Origin: J054 sp965221985
Lineage (GTDB): Bacteria > Pseudomonadota > Gammaproteobacteria > Steroidobacterales > GCA-2729495
Direction of reading: 5' to 3'
Assembly (NCBI GenBank): GCA_965221985.1
Contig: OZ244928.1
Span: 1,860,001 to 1,924,000 of the forward strand
Length of the DNA: 64,000 bases
Position 1 is the stretch's first letter. Each line of letters begins with the position of its first letter. The notes under the pieces are model-generated. The model saw nothing but the letters and a program-made list of their open reading frames with translations. It was not told the DNA's origin and ran no database searches. The position numbers and the translations under genes are program-made. Below are positions 33,517 to 41,434 of the stretch, piece by piece.

Positions 33517-35349
33517 ATGAATACGCTAGACACAACCGCCGGACCGCTTCCCAAGATTAGCAACTACAAAATCATTCGGCGGCTGCTGACCTATATGACG
33601 CCGTTTAACAGCATCATGATTACTTCCCTGGTGGCTCGGGTCCTGAAATTCTGCGGGCAGGCCGCGGTTTTGGGCATAGCGGCAGCCAGTGTGGGCATTT
33701 ATGTCAATAACGCGGAACCGGGCGTCGTTAACTGGGACATCATTTGGACGCAAGTGAAGTGGATTGCCCTAGCGGGCACAGTGGTTGGTTTAACGTCGTA
33801 TATCGAGAACTACACAGGGCACTACGTCGCCTTCCGTATTCTTGCGGCGTTTCGCGATAAGTTTTATTACTCCATGCTGCCGCTGGCTCCCGCCAAGACC
33901 GCCAAATTGCAGTCAGGTGATGCCGTTAGCCGTGTGATGACGGACTGTGAGCGTATCGAACCGTTTTATGCTCACACTATTGCACCTGCCATCGCGGCGA
34001 TCTTTGTGCCGCTGATCATTTTAGCCTGGTGCTGGACGGTGCATCCGTCATTTGTCTATGTGCTGGGGCCTTTTTATCTTGCCAATACACTATTGTTGCC
34101 CTGGCTAGTTTCCCGGCTAGGTGGCGATGGCGTGAAGTACCGGGAGCAGCTGGGCTGGGTGAATGCCTTTGTGTCAGACAGTATTCAAGGGGTGCGAGAC
34201 ACGGTTGCCTTCGGATACGAAAAGCAGCGGGCTAAGAAGTTGTTTGAGATTGGCGCTTCCATGCAGGAAGGCCAGGAAAAACTCTATGGGGCGGATGCCT
34301 GGCAGCGCGCGCTGGCGGAGATCTTTATCACCGTTGGAATTCTCGCGTCTGCTTGGTGGGGTATTGAGTTAGTTCTCGCTGGTGAAATTGATCCTTTGGT
34401 ACAGCTGCCAGCGATTATTGCTGTATCTGTTGTTGGCTTCTACTTGTCAGTGGGATTGGCGAATAACTACACCGATTTCCGAGTGTCCATGATCGCGGCA
34501 AGGCGATTGTTTTCCATGATGGATCAGGCGCCCGCCGTCTCCGATACCGCCACCGCCCCGGTCATTGACGAAGTTGAGCCATCCATTCATTTTGACAAAG
34601 TCACATTTGAATATGATGCGGATGATCGCGAATGGAGCCGCGATAGCAAAGTATTTGACGAGCTTTCCTTGGACATCACCCCGGGGAGGCACGTGGCCTT
34701 AGTGGGCCCCAGCGGAACCGGCAAATCTACTATTGTTAATTTGCTGCTGCGCCAGTGGGATCCGCAGTCCGGAAAAATTCGCTTGGGCAATAGCCCGCTA
34801 ACGGATTTCCCCCTGGCCGATTTGCAGCGGTATTTTGCCGTGGTGTCGCAACGTAGTTTCATCTTCAATGACACCATTAAAGAAAATATTCGTATGGGTA
34901 GGCATGATGCAACGGATGCCGAAATTCAGGCAGCGGCGGAACAAGCGGGTCTTGCGGAGTGGTTGGCGACGACGCCCGACGGCTACGACACACAATGCGG
35001 TGAGCGAGGCAGCAAGATATCTGGTGGGCAACGCCAGCGCGTTGCCATCGCACGTGCCGTGCTTAAGGATGCACCCATCGTATTGCTGGACGAAGCCACA
35101 TCGAGCCTGGACATTGAAACCGAGCGCAGTGTGATGGCGGCCTTGAAGCGACTCTGCGAAGGTCGTACGACACTAACCATCGCGCACCGCTTATCGACCA
35201 TCGTTGATAGCGACGAAATCCTGGTTATGATCGAAGGGAAAATCGCCGAGCGTGGTAGTCATGAAGAACTGATGTCTCGAGGCGGCTGGTATGCGCGAAT
35301 GTTCGAGATGCAACAAGACGAAGTGGACGCCACATTGGTCGCGGAATGA
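33517..35349 (+). CDS. ABC transporter, fused permease/ATPase, partner half
   Basis: 610 residues. Six-helix exporter domain followed by an ATPase with Walker A 'VGPSGTGKSTIV', signature 'ISGGQRQRVAIA' and Walker B 'VLLDEATSSLD', so both sites of the dimer look active. It is 17 bases downstream of the first half-transporter, with a GAGAGCAG ribosome site; the two are not close copies and should form a heterodimer. Its stop is 39 bases from the end of the convergent doxX gene with no obvious terminator between. Confidence 0.9.
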   Translation: MNTLDTTAGPLPKISNYKIIRRLLTYMTPFNSIMITSLVARVLKFCGQAAVLGIAAASVGIYVNNAEPGVVNWDIIWTQVKWIALAGTVVGLTSYIENYTGHYVAFRILAAFRDKFYYSMLPLAPAKTAKLQSGDAVSRVMTDCERIEPFYAHTIAPAIAAIFVPLIILAWCWTVHPSFVYVLGPFYLANTLLLPWLVSRLGGDGVKYREQLGWVNAFVSDSIQGVRDTVAFGYEKQRAKKLFEIGASMQEGQEKLYGADAWQRALAEIFITVGILASAWWGIELVLAGEIDPLVQLPAIIAVSVVGFYLSVGLANNYTDFRVSMIAARRLFSMMDQAPAVSDTATAPVIDEVEPSIHFDKVTFEYDADDREWSRDSKVFDELSLDITPGRHVALVGPSGTGKSTIVNLLLRQWDPQSGKIRLGNSPLTDFPLADLQRYFAVVSQRSFIFNDTIKENIRMGRHDATDAEIQAAAEQAGLAEWLATTPDGYDTQCGERGSKISGGQRQRVAIARAVLKDAPIVLLDEATSSLDIETERSVMAALKRLCEGRTTLTIAHRLSTIVDSDEILVMIEGKIAERGSHEELMSRGGWYARMFEMQQDEVDATLVAE

Positions 35350-35388
35350 TTAGATTCTCTGGCTATCTGCCGGCTGCTTAGAATTTTC

Positions 35389-35868
35389 TCAATCTTTGAA
35401 CAGTAGGTGGTCCAGTGAAAACCTACCGGCGCCATAAGTTACCAGCGGCAGCAACATGGCGGCCCAAGGTAAGTGAAAGTTCATCCAGCCATCGGGGATG
35501 GTCAATTGAATCACCGCCGTCATAATCAGTAGGCCCAGTGCCGCGAAACGCGTTCCCAGGCCTAGCACCAACAGCACCGGTAGCGCGATTTCTCCCACGC
35601 TTGATAGGAATGCTAAAGCTTCCGGAAACGGATAGGGGATTTCCGCGCCCAACAAATGCAACTTAAATTCGTTGGTGAATAGGTAATTTGTGGCGGGTGA
35701 AATCTGTAAAAAGCCATCCCACTTGGTTAAGCCAGAGTTCCAGAACGGCAGTGCAGCGGTCAGACGCAGCATCAACAAGGGGATCCATTCTGGGATTCTA
35801 GAAAGCAGATCGTTAAAACCGGCAACAAGATTTATTAGCGGATTGCCGGATGCTTTTTCTGAGCTCAT
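35389..35868 (-). CDS. DoxX family membrane protein
   Basis: 159 residues, four hydrophobic segments. 'RLTAALPFWNSGLTKWDGF' (core 'FWNSGLTKW') at the first helix, then 'GEIALPVLLVLGLGTRFAALGL', is the DoxX pattern. DoxX proteins often lie next to MNIO/DUF2063 genes in bufferin operons, as here, ten bases after the bufC-like gene. Its biochemical role is not settled; a membrane redox function has been proposed for the family. Confidence 0.9.
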   Translation of the reverse strand: MSSEKASGNPLINLVAGFNDLLSRIPEWIPLLMLRLTAALPFWNSGLTKWDGFLQISPATNYLFTNEFKLHLLGAEIPYPFPEALAFLSSVGEIALPVLLVLGLGTRFAALGLLIMTAVIQLTIPDGWMNFHLPWAAMLLPLVTYGAGRFSLDHLLFKD

Positions 35869-35878
35869 GAACTTCCTC

Positions 35879-36652
35879 CTAAGGGGAATTTAGGCCGCTG
35901 TGGTATCCGCAGATGGCGCCGTGTTCAAACATCGCTTGGAGCGTGCTAGCAAGATCGAATTCGGTTTCATTGGCGAGCGCGAGCTTACTGGCCGTTCCAA
36001 GAGATTCGCCGTTTTGTAGTGCGAGGATGAATTCGAATCCGCCCGGTAACAAGTGATGAATGTTGACCTGTGCCTGGGGTCGCAGCAGCATTAGGCTTTG
36101 TCCGCCGCCTTTGAGTTCAACGGGTCGAACTTGCTCGTCTGATCGATTGGTTTCCCAGATTGCGTGGATGGGCCAGGGTGATTGCAGCAAGCGAAGCGAC
36201 GGGTGTAGCTGAAATGTGGTCGCATTCACATCGGCCGGGGCCATAGCGGCCAAGGCCTGCGGGTTGATGGGCTCTGCCTCGGCCTCGTGGTATGAGCACT
36301 GCTGCGCCCACTCTAATCTCGCGATGTCAGCGAGGTAGGGAACTTGACTTAGACCGGAGCAGAATTCGTCAATAAGCAGTGCGAACTCTTCACCGTATTC
36401 GGTAAGCACGGGAGATGCTGGCAATTCCTTGGCGATGAATTTTTCCGCCATCGCATCAAAAAACGCAGGGCCTACCAAGCGCTTAACGACTGGATAAGTT
36501 TCTCCCAATGCTTTTCTTAGGCCGCTATGCACATTGTTTCTATACGCGGAGAAGCGGTGAGTAGGCACCAGCTCCGACGGCACTGTGGCTTGCAGGTTTG
36601 CCAGCGCCGTGGCGAAGCGAGTTTGCGAACTAGGCGTTGCCGGCATTCGCAT
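35879..36652 (-). CDS. bufC: DUF2063 protein, bufferin maturation partner (BufC-like)
   Basis: 257 residues. The N-terminal 'RFSAYRNNVHSGLRKALGETYPVVKRLVG' region (core 'YRNNVHSGLRKAL') is the DUF2063 signature. In bufferin operons this protein binds the precursor peptide and works with the MNIO oxidase. It overlaps the bufB-like gene by 23 bases, so translation is coupled. Its cytoplasmic location follows from the lack of a signal peptide. Confidence 0.9.
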   Translation of the reverse strand: MRMPATPSSQTRFATALANLQATVPSELVPTHRFSAYRNNVHSGLRKALGETYPVVKRLVGPAFFDAMAEKFIAKELPASPVLTEYGEEFALLIDEFCSGLSQVPYLADIARLEWAQQCSYHEAEAEPINPQALAAMAPADVNATTFQLHPSLRLLQSPWPIHAIWETNRSDEQVRPVELKGGGQSLMLLRPQAQVNIHHLLPGGFEFILALQNGESLGTASKLALANETEFDLASTLQAMFEHGAICGYHSGLNSP

Positions 36653-37529
36653 AGTCCTGGTGGCCGGCGCAACGGTCTAACAGCATTTCGGCGATTTGTG
36701 CTTCCGCGAACAGTACCGGCCACTCAGGAATGTTGCCATCGCGTTCCAATAAAGTGGGCAACGGCCCCGTCTGTGCCAGACAGTGTTCGTACAATCGCCA
36801 AACGCTGCTGGCAATTTCGTGGTCGTGGCTATCGATTAGCAAGGGCTGACCCTCAGCATCGATTTCCGTCGCGTGCCCAGCAATATGAATTTGTGCAACC
36901 TGGCTCAGCGGAAACTCATCAATGTACTTTTCTGCCGAGTACGCGTGATTTACGGCAGACACGTAGACATTGTTGATGTCCAGTAGCAATAAACAGCCAC
37001 TGCGGCGCGCAGCATTCGCGAGGAATTCCGTTTCTTGCATTTCGCTTTGGCGAAAGCGCAGGTAAGTTGCGGGATTTTCGAGCAAAATACGGCGGCCCAG
37101 TGCTTCTTGAGTTTGGTCTAGATGGGCAACTAGGCGGTCCAGTGAACTTCGCGTGTAAGCAACGGGTAACAAGTCATTCAGAAACTTGCCATCGTGGCTG
37201 GACCAGGCCAGGTGCTCAGATACTAATTGTGGCTGGTAGCGATTAACGACCTGGCGTAAGCGTGCCAGGTGATGCTTGTCGATGGGGTTCTCGCCGCCCA
37301 AAGACAAGCCGACGCCGTGCACCGATAAGGGGTATTGCTCACGAATCGCAGTCAGGTAGCGGTGAGGTGGGCCGCCAGCTCCCATGTAGTTTTCCGCGTG
37401 GACCTCGAAGAATCCGATATCGGGGTTTTCTTTGAGTATGGCTTGGTAGTGTTGCGGCTTGAGCGCGACCCCGGCACGCGCCGGGATCGCTTCAAGATTT
37501 CGATTCGGAACGCATTGATTCTTCTTCAT
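36630..37529 (-). CDS. bufB: MNIO (DUF692) multinuclear iron oxidase, BufB-like
   Basis: About 299 residues from the ATG at 37529; a GTG at 37559 would add ten. TIM-barrel DUF692 protein with the family's metal ligands visible in order: 'EVHAENY', 'SVHGVGLS', 'SEHLAWS', 'LLENPATY', 'LLDINNVYVS', 'HIAGH', 'DSHDHE' and 'LLERDGNIPEW'. Such enzymes use a cluster of non-heme irons to modify Cys residues of a precursor peptide. The substrate is presumably the BufA peptide encoded directly upstream (37578-37910). Confidence 0.93.
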   Translation of the reverse strand: MKKNQCVPNRNLEAIPARAGVALKPQHYQAILKENPDIGFFEVHAENYMGAGGPPHRYLTAIREQYPLSVHGVGLSLGGENPIDKHHLARLRQVVNRYQPQLVSEHLAWSSHDGKFLNDLLPVAYTRSSLDRLVAHLDQTQEALGRRILLENPATYLRFRQSEMQETEFLANAARRSGCLLLLDINNVYVSAVNHAYSAEKYIDEFPLSQVAQIHIAGHATEIDAEGQPLLIDSHDHEIASSVWRLYEHCLAQTGPLPTLLERDGNIPEWPVLFAEAQIAEMLLDRCAGHQDYANAGNA

Positions 37530-37577
37530 CACGACATTGCGTTGCCTGGCGAACAGCACGTCGCTAGACGACTTTAC

Positions 37578-37910
37578 TCAGGACAAGTCGCGATCAAGTG
37601 GTTCCAAGCTACCCATGCGTTCGCCGGGCAAGGAAATAGATTCGCAAGTGCCAGTCGGCACAAGCTTCCACGCATTGCCTTGATAGTCTACTGTTGATGA
37701 TCCAGCGCAGCTAGTGCCCGGTCCCGCGGCGCAGTCATTCTTACCCGCCAAGGACACGCCATAGCACTTTTCCATGTTTCCGGCATCGCCATCAGCCTGT
37801 GCTGCTCCGGTGGCGGAGCTGTCCTGCTTGGGGCCGGAGTCACAGCCGGCCAGAGCGAGGGCGACGGCGGTTGCTACACCAGCGGCGGATAGAGTTGTTT
37901 TTTGGGACAT
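37578..37910 (-). CDS. bufA: Bufferin precursor peptide (DUF2282, BufA-like), possible lipoprotein
   Basis: 110 residues from the ATG at 37910, chosen for the AGGAGA just upstream; the frame stays open to 37976. The C-terminal part is the classical DUF2282 core with four Cys (49, 60, 68, 89) in 'KCYGVSLAGKNDC', 'GTSCAGSS' and 'PTGTCE'. In studied bufferins such Cys are converted by the MNIO enzyme and the product binds copper in the periplasm. The signal peptide ends in a perfect lipobox, LAGC (Cys23), so this one may be lipidated; ordinary family members are cleaved by signal peptidase I as far as I recall. It is first in the operon bufA-bufB-bufC-doxX. Confidence 0.92.
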   Translation of the reverse strand: MSQKTTLSAAGVATAVALALAGCDSGPKQDSSATGAAQADGDAGNMEKCYGVSLAGKNDCAAGPGTSCAGSSTVDYQGNAWKLVPTGTCESISLPGERMGSLEPLDRDLS

Positions 37911-38012
37911 AGAGATCTCCTGTTGATAAGCAGTCGTTTGATTACTTGCATTTCGATTCAAAAGGACACGTGCCACACGTTGCAGGAGCTTCGCATAATG
38001 GGCCTTTCAAGC

Positions 38013-38040
38013 TCGGAACCCAATTGTATGAAAAAGTTCC
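38013..38040 (-). promoter_or_regulatory. Candidate ECF/RpoE-like promoter for the bufferin operon
   Basis: On the minus strand GGAACTT (38040-38034) is followed after 16 bases by TCCGA (38017-38013), close to the sigma-E pattern GGAACTT-N16-TCTGA. It lies about 100 bases ahead of the bufA ATG. GGAAC and GTTCC also form a dyad here, so an operator is an alternative. Control of bufferin operons by ECF sigma factors is known in other bacteria, though with a different consensus. Confidence 0.4.
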
Positions 38041-38135
38041 CGGCGATGGTCGTTTTGGGGTGATATCTGCTCTCGATAAGACTTGGCTTTAAGTATCTTG
38101 CCGAACGACCGGTAAGCAAGAATCTCGCTCTGCCG

Positions 38136-38444
38136 TTAGGCTTTGTTGTCGATAGTGGGTGCCTGGCGCAATATCGCATAAACACGCTCCAAATAGGCCT
38201 CTCGCCAGGCCGCTCGTGATTCTTGAACATGCAAATCGCCGGTGTACTCCTCTAGTTCATCGGGTTCAAGAACGCCTTTATCCACGACTAGCCTTTCCAG
38301 GCTATCTTGCCGTTCCCGTAACACGGCGACTTCCGTGGTCAGCGCTGCCACAATGGCTAGCAAGCGATCAGCGGCGGGCTCTTCCGGAAAAAAATTAGGC
38401 CTGGGTGCTTGGCCAATGTCCTTATAATCTTCGTCCCTGTTCAT
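38136..38444 (-). CDS. Small coiled-coil protein of unknown function
   Basis: 102 residues, acidic, no signal peptide. A helical heptad-like stretch, 'AADRLLAIVAALTTEVAVLRERQDSLERLV' (core 'VAVLRERQDSLERL'), suggests a short coiled coil. It starts 27 bases after the methyltransferase stop on the same strand, so it is probably the second gene of that pair. I do not recognise a family. Confidence 0.6.
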   Translation of the reverse strand: MNRDEDYKDIGQAPRPNFFPEEPAADRLLAIVAALTTEVAVLRERQDSLERLVVDKGVLEPDELEEYTGDLHVQESRAAWREAYLERVYAILRQAPTIDNKA

Positions 38445-38471
38445 GGCATCGTTCCAGTCTTGCGTATGCGT

Positions 38472-39596
38472 CTATTTTTTCTGTGCACAGGCCAGATACC
38501 ACTTGAAAGATAGATCAATTTGATCCGCAAAGCCGACAAAAATCTGCTGGTCGGCGAAACCCGCCTCCAAAAGCATGGCTTTGCAATCATTGGTGGCATA
38601 AGTGGACCAGAAAGGCTCGCCGTTGTAGTGCTCATCCCACGATAATTCAAAGCGGTCATAGGGGGATAATCGTTCAAAGCGCAGGGGGACATCTTGGTGT
38701 AGACAGATGCCGCCAGGTCTGAGCAAGCGAAAACTCTCACGCATCATGGCCGCGGTGGTCTCGTCGGACATTTCATGCATCGCATTGTGTGAAACTACGA
38801 GATCGAAGGATTCATCGGGAAAGCCTGTATCAGAGACACTGCGCTGGTGAAAATGCACTGCCGCGCCGAGGGCTTCGGCGCGTGTGTGGGCATAGCGCAG
38901 CAGACCCGGTCCCACGTCAATGGCATGGACTTCAGCCTGGGGAAGCTTGAGGGCGTAGGGCACTGATGAGGCACCAGCGGAGCAGGCCATATCTAGAATC
39001 TTACTCGGTGCGAAACCAGGATAGCGGTCGCTGAGAAAGCGCATGATGACCTCTGCTTTGCTTTCTGTAACGCCGATACCCTGCGCTTTGGAGTACAGCG
39101 CGCCTCCGGCTTCATAGAACGCACCCGCCAGCAAGTCGTCGTCATCGCGATTCAAGGCATAAGTGCCCGGCTGTAGATGAATAGCGGTGTCGCGCATCAC
39201 GGCTGGTATTTCAAAGTCCGGATCCAGCTCCAGTGAACCGAGTTTATTGTCATTGGCTTCTAGTTCGCGAAAGCTTGCGCGCAAGCGGGGTTCCTCGCGG
39301 AGCAACGATTCCCCGACGGCGTCCCACATTTGTTCCTGAGTTACGCGATGCAAGGCACTCCAGCATTGGTACCCAAGGTTGGCACGCATGGCACTGGCAA
39401 TCTCACTCTCCTGCTTAGGGTGGTGGCCATGGGCCGCAGCAAAATCCGGTGCCGCTTGCTTTTCGAAGATGGTCCGGTTAATCGGTCTTAGTTTGCGCCC
39501 AGAAAATAATTTGAACTGCCCGACAAAGTCTTGGCGGGCACGCTCATCATGCGTGGGGCGAGGAAGCAGCGAATGTTGTGGGTTTCTAGACATCAA
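38472..39596 (-). CDS. Class I SAM-dependent methyltransferase
   Basis: 374 residues. The SAM-binding motif I is 'ILDMACSAGASSVPYA' followed by the acidic 'VHAIDVG' end of strand 2 and 'DLVVSHNAMHEM' as motif IV. About 170 residues precede the Rossmann domain, more than in small methyltransferases. The substrate is not recognisable. The small coiled-coil gene at 38136 follows closely. Confidence 0.85.
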   Translation of the reverse strand: MMSRNPQHSLLPRPTHDERARQDFVGQFKLFSGRKLRPINRTIFEKQAAPDFAAAHGHHPKQESEIASAMRANLGYQCWSALHRVTQEQMWDAVGESLLREEPRLRASFRELEANDNKLGSLELDPDFEIPAVMRDTAIHLQPGTYALNRDDDDLLAGAFYEAGGALYSKAQGIGVTESKAEVIMRFLSDRYPGFAPSKILDMACSAGASSVPYALKLPQAEVHAIDVGPGLLRYAHTRAEALGAAVHFHQRSVSDTGFPDESFDLVVSHNAMHEMSDETTAAMMRESFRLLRPGGICLHQDVPLRFERLSPYDRFELSWDEHYNGEPFWSTYATNDCKAMLLEAGFADQQIFVGFADQIDLSFKWYLACAQKK

Positions 39597-40017
39597 AACT
39601 TACCAAGCTGAGGCGAAACGCCATTTTCTGCCTCGAAATGCCAGCCACTGAGTTTACTCTCGCGGCGCGAGGAATTCGATTGTTGTACTAGCATGATCCC
39701 GCTGTTTTGCATCGGAGTCGCTGGGCTTGGCCTGCGGCTCCGTTGATCGGCATGCGATGAAAGACGCGCGTACTTTAGGGCGCAGTCATCGGCCATCAGC
39801 AGATCCGTTGGAGAGCCGCGTTCATGACGCATTGCAATGGTCCGGCAGTCGCCGGTGCCTCAGGTTTCGCTGGATTCGACCACCAGTCGGCGCACTAGCA
39901 AATCGATCTGGGATTGAGTCGGTGTGGGTATTGCCTGGCTTGCCAGGGATGCGAAACTAGAGCTTATCTCCATGTTGTTCGTCAAGCGCGAACATTAACG
40001 ATTAAGGATCCACGAAC
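39597..40017. other. Intergenic region between divergent genes
   Basis: 421 bases with no convincing gene. Short open frames on both strands lack ribosome sites and protein-like composition. No riboswitch, tRNA or T-run terminator is seen. It must contain the promoters of the leftward methyltransferase gene and the rightward secreted-protein gene. Confidence 0.35.
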
Positions 40018-40758
40018 ATGACAATCAAGCGAACCAGGCCCCTAATCTTAGTTCTGGGAATGCTAGTCGTCCTGCCGGCTTTTGGCGGAGCGCACCATGG
40101 TCCTGATGCGATGGAGCCCGACAGCTTTGCACGGCGCACTGACTTCAAAGGCCATGAGCAGGAATTGGGAGCGGCCGTGGCCGCAGCCATCAAGGAAACC
40201 AGTCCAACGCAAAATCCTGAGCACGATTTTTCAGGCCGTGAAAAAGAATTGGGCATGGCGGTGGAGCAGGTCATTAAGGCCATGAACAATCGGCAGCCCT
40301 ATCAACACGAACCCAACGATGCCTTAATCAAGGCCACCATGACCAGCCTGCAGTTTGCAAAGAACAACGGTGATTTGGCAGAAAAAATCAACCATGAGGT
40401 ACTGACGCAAATGCCCATGCTAAGACGTGTGGGCACAATGATTGAGAAGACTGGCGATATTGAACTCGGCTTAATCGCTCTGACCGAGCGCACGGCCTGC
40501 TTCTATCAACTCGTGTTGGACTATCAGCGCGATGGTGACGCCATACGCTGGAAGTCGCCCTACGGAAATGTCCTCGAGCAGTCGAGCCGCCTGGGTCAGC
40601 ATGAATTTACCGAGCAGTGGATTCATGAGAATTACACCACGCCGCTGATGCGTCAGCAGGCGGCGGTCATGGGTTTAGAGGCGGAAATATCGCCGTGGCA
40701 AGACGATGGTTGGATTACCATGCGGGTGGTAGCGCCTAAGAAAATTTCAGCAAACTAG
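40018..40758 (+). CDS. Secreted protein of unknown function
   Basis: 246 residues with a signal peptide (basic MTIKRTR, hydrophobic core, cleaved near FGGA, about residue 24). Two imperfect repeats, 'FKGHEQELGAAVAAAIKETSP' (core 'GHEQELGAAVAAAIK') and 'FSGREKELGMAVEQVIK', lie at about residues 42-60 and 72-90. AAGGA is ahead of the ATG. No known domain is recognised. It converges with the lipoprotein gene at 40780. Confidence 0.7.
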   Translation: MTIKRTRPLILVLGMLVVLPAFGGAHHGPDAMEPDSFARRTDFKGHEQELGAAVAAAIKETSPTQNPEHDFSGREKELGMAVEQVIKAMNNRQPYQHEPNDALIKATMTSLQFAKNNGDLAEKINHEVLTQMPMLRRVGTMIEKTGDIELGLIALTERTACFYQLVLDYQRDGDAIRWKSPYGNVLEQSSRLGQHEFTEQWIHENYTTPLMRQQAAVMGLEAEISPWQDDGWITMRVVAPKKISAN

Positions 40759-40779
40759 ACTCTAGTTCAACTTAGACAG

Positions 40780-41322
40780 CTACTCGGGTTCCGCGATACG
40801 CTGATTCAAATTGCAAGAATCCGGTGGCGGGCAGCCCGGTTCGTCGTTGCAGGTCCAAAAAGCGGGTTTCGTGAAGTACCACTCCGAAACCATGATCTCA
40901 ATGGCTTCGTAACGCTGGGCCCCGGTGGGCGCTTCCACATCGTCTAGAGGTGCCATTTCTTTTACACACAAGGCGATGGTTTCACTGTCACCATCGTCGA
41001 TTTCCGCTTGAATCAAGGCGGCAATCTCATTGGTTAGGCTGGGGCGGCAGCGCTGGTCGGCGCCCTGATTATTACGAAACGGTACAAAGCTGGTAGCTAG
41101 TCTGCCATTGACGCTGCCGCTGATGGTCAGCCAGGTATAAACACACTGGCCATCCTTGTTGCGGCTGCCGGGAACAACCGCGGCCGGCTTCATCTCGACA
41201 CGTTGGCCAGGGTATCTATCCTGCGTGTCTTGTTGTTCGCTACCGGAGCAGCTCGCTAGCAGTAAGCAGCATAAAAGTTTGAGCGCAGCCGCTACGTAGA
41301 ACGATCCATTGCTGCTTTCCAC
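40780..41322 (-). CDS. Hypothetical lipoprotein
   Basis: 180 residues. The signal 'LLCCLLLASCSGSEQ' holds a lipobox (LASC, Cys25), so the mature protein is lipid-anchored. The mature part contains several Cys and a Pro/Cys-rich end ('CNDEPGCPPPDSCN'), suggesting disulfides in the periplasm. I do not recognise the family. Confidence 0.7.
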   Translation of the reverse strand: MESSNGSFYVAAALKLLCCLLLASCSGSEQQDTQDRYPGQRVEMKPAAVVPGSRNKDGQCVYTWLTISGSVNGRLATSFVPFRNNQGADQRCRPSLTNEIAALIQAEIDDGDSETIALCVKEMAPLDDVEAPTGAQRYEAIEIMVSEWYFTKPAFWTCNDEPGCPPPDSCNLNQRIAEPE

Positions 41323-41434
41323 CTGAATATGCTCCGGTTTCTGGCTTTAGCGACCAGTGTACCCGCAATTCATTCGCGCTGGCCAGTACTGACGCGATGC
41401 CCGTTGGATTCAGCTTTTCACGTCTTGTTTTTCG

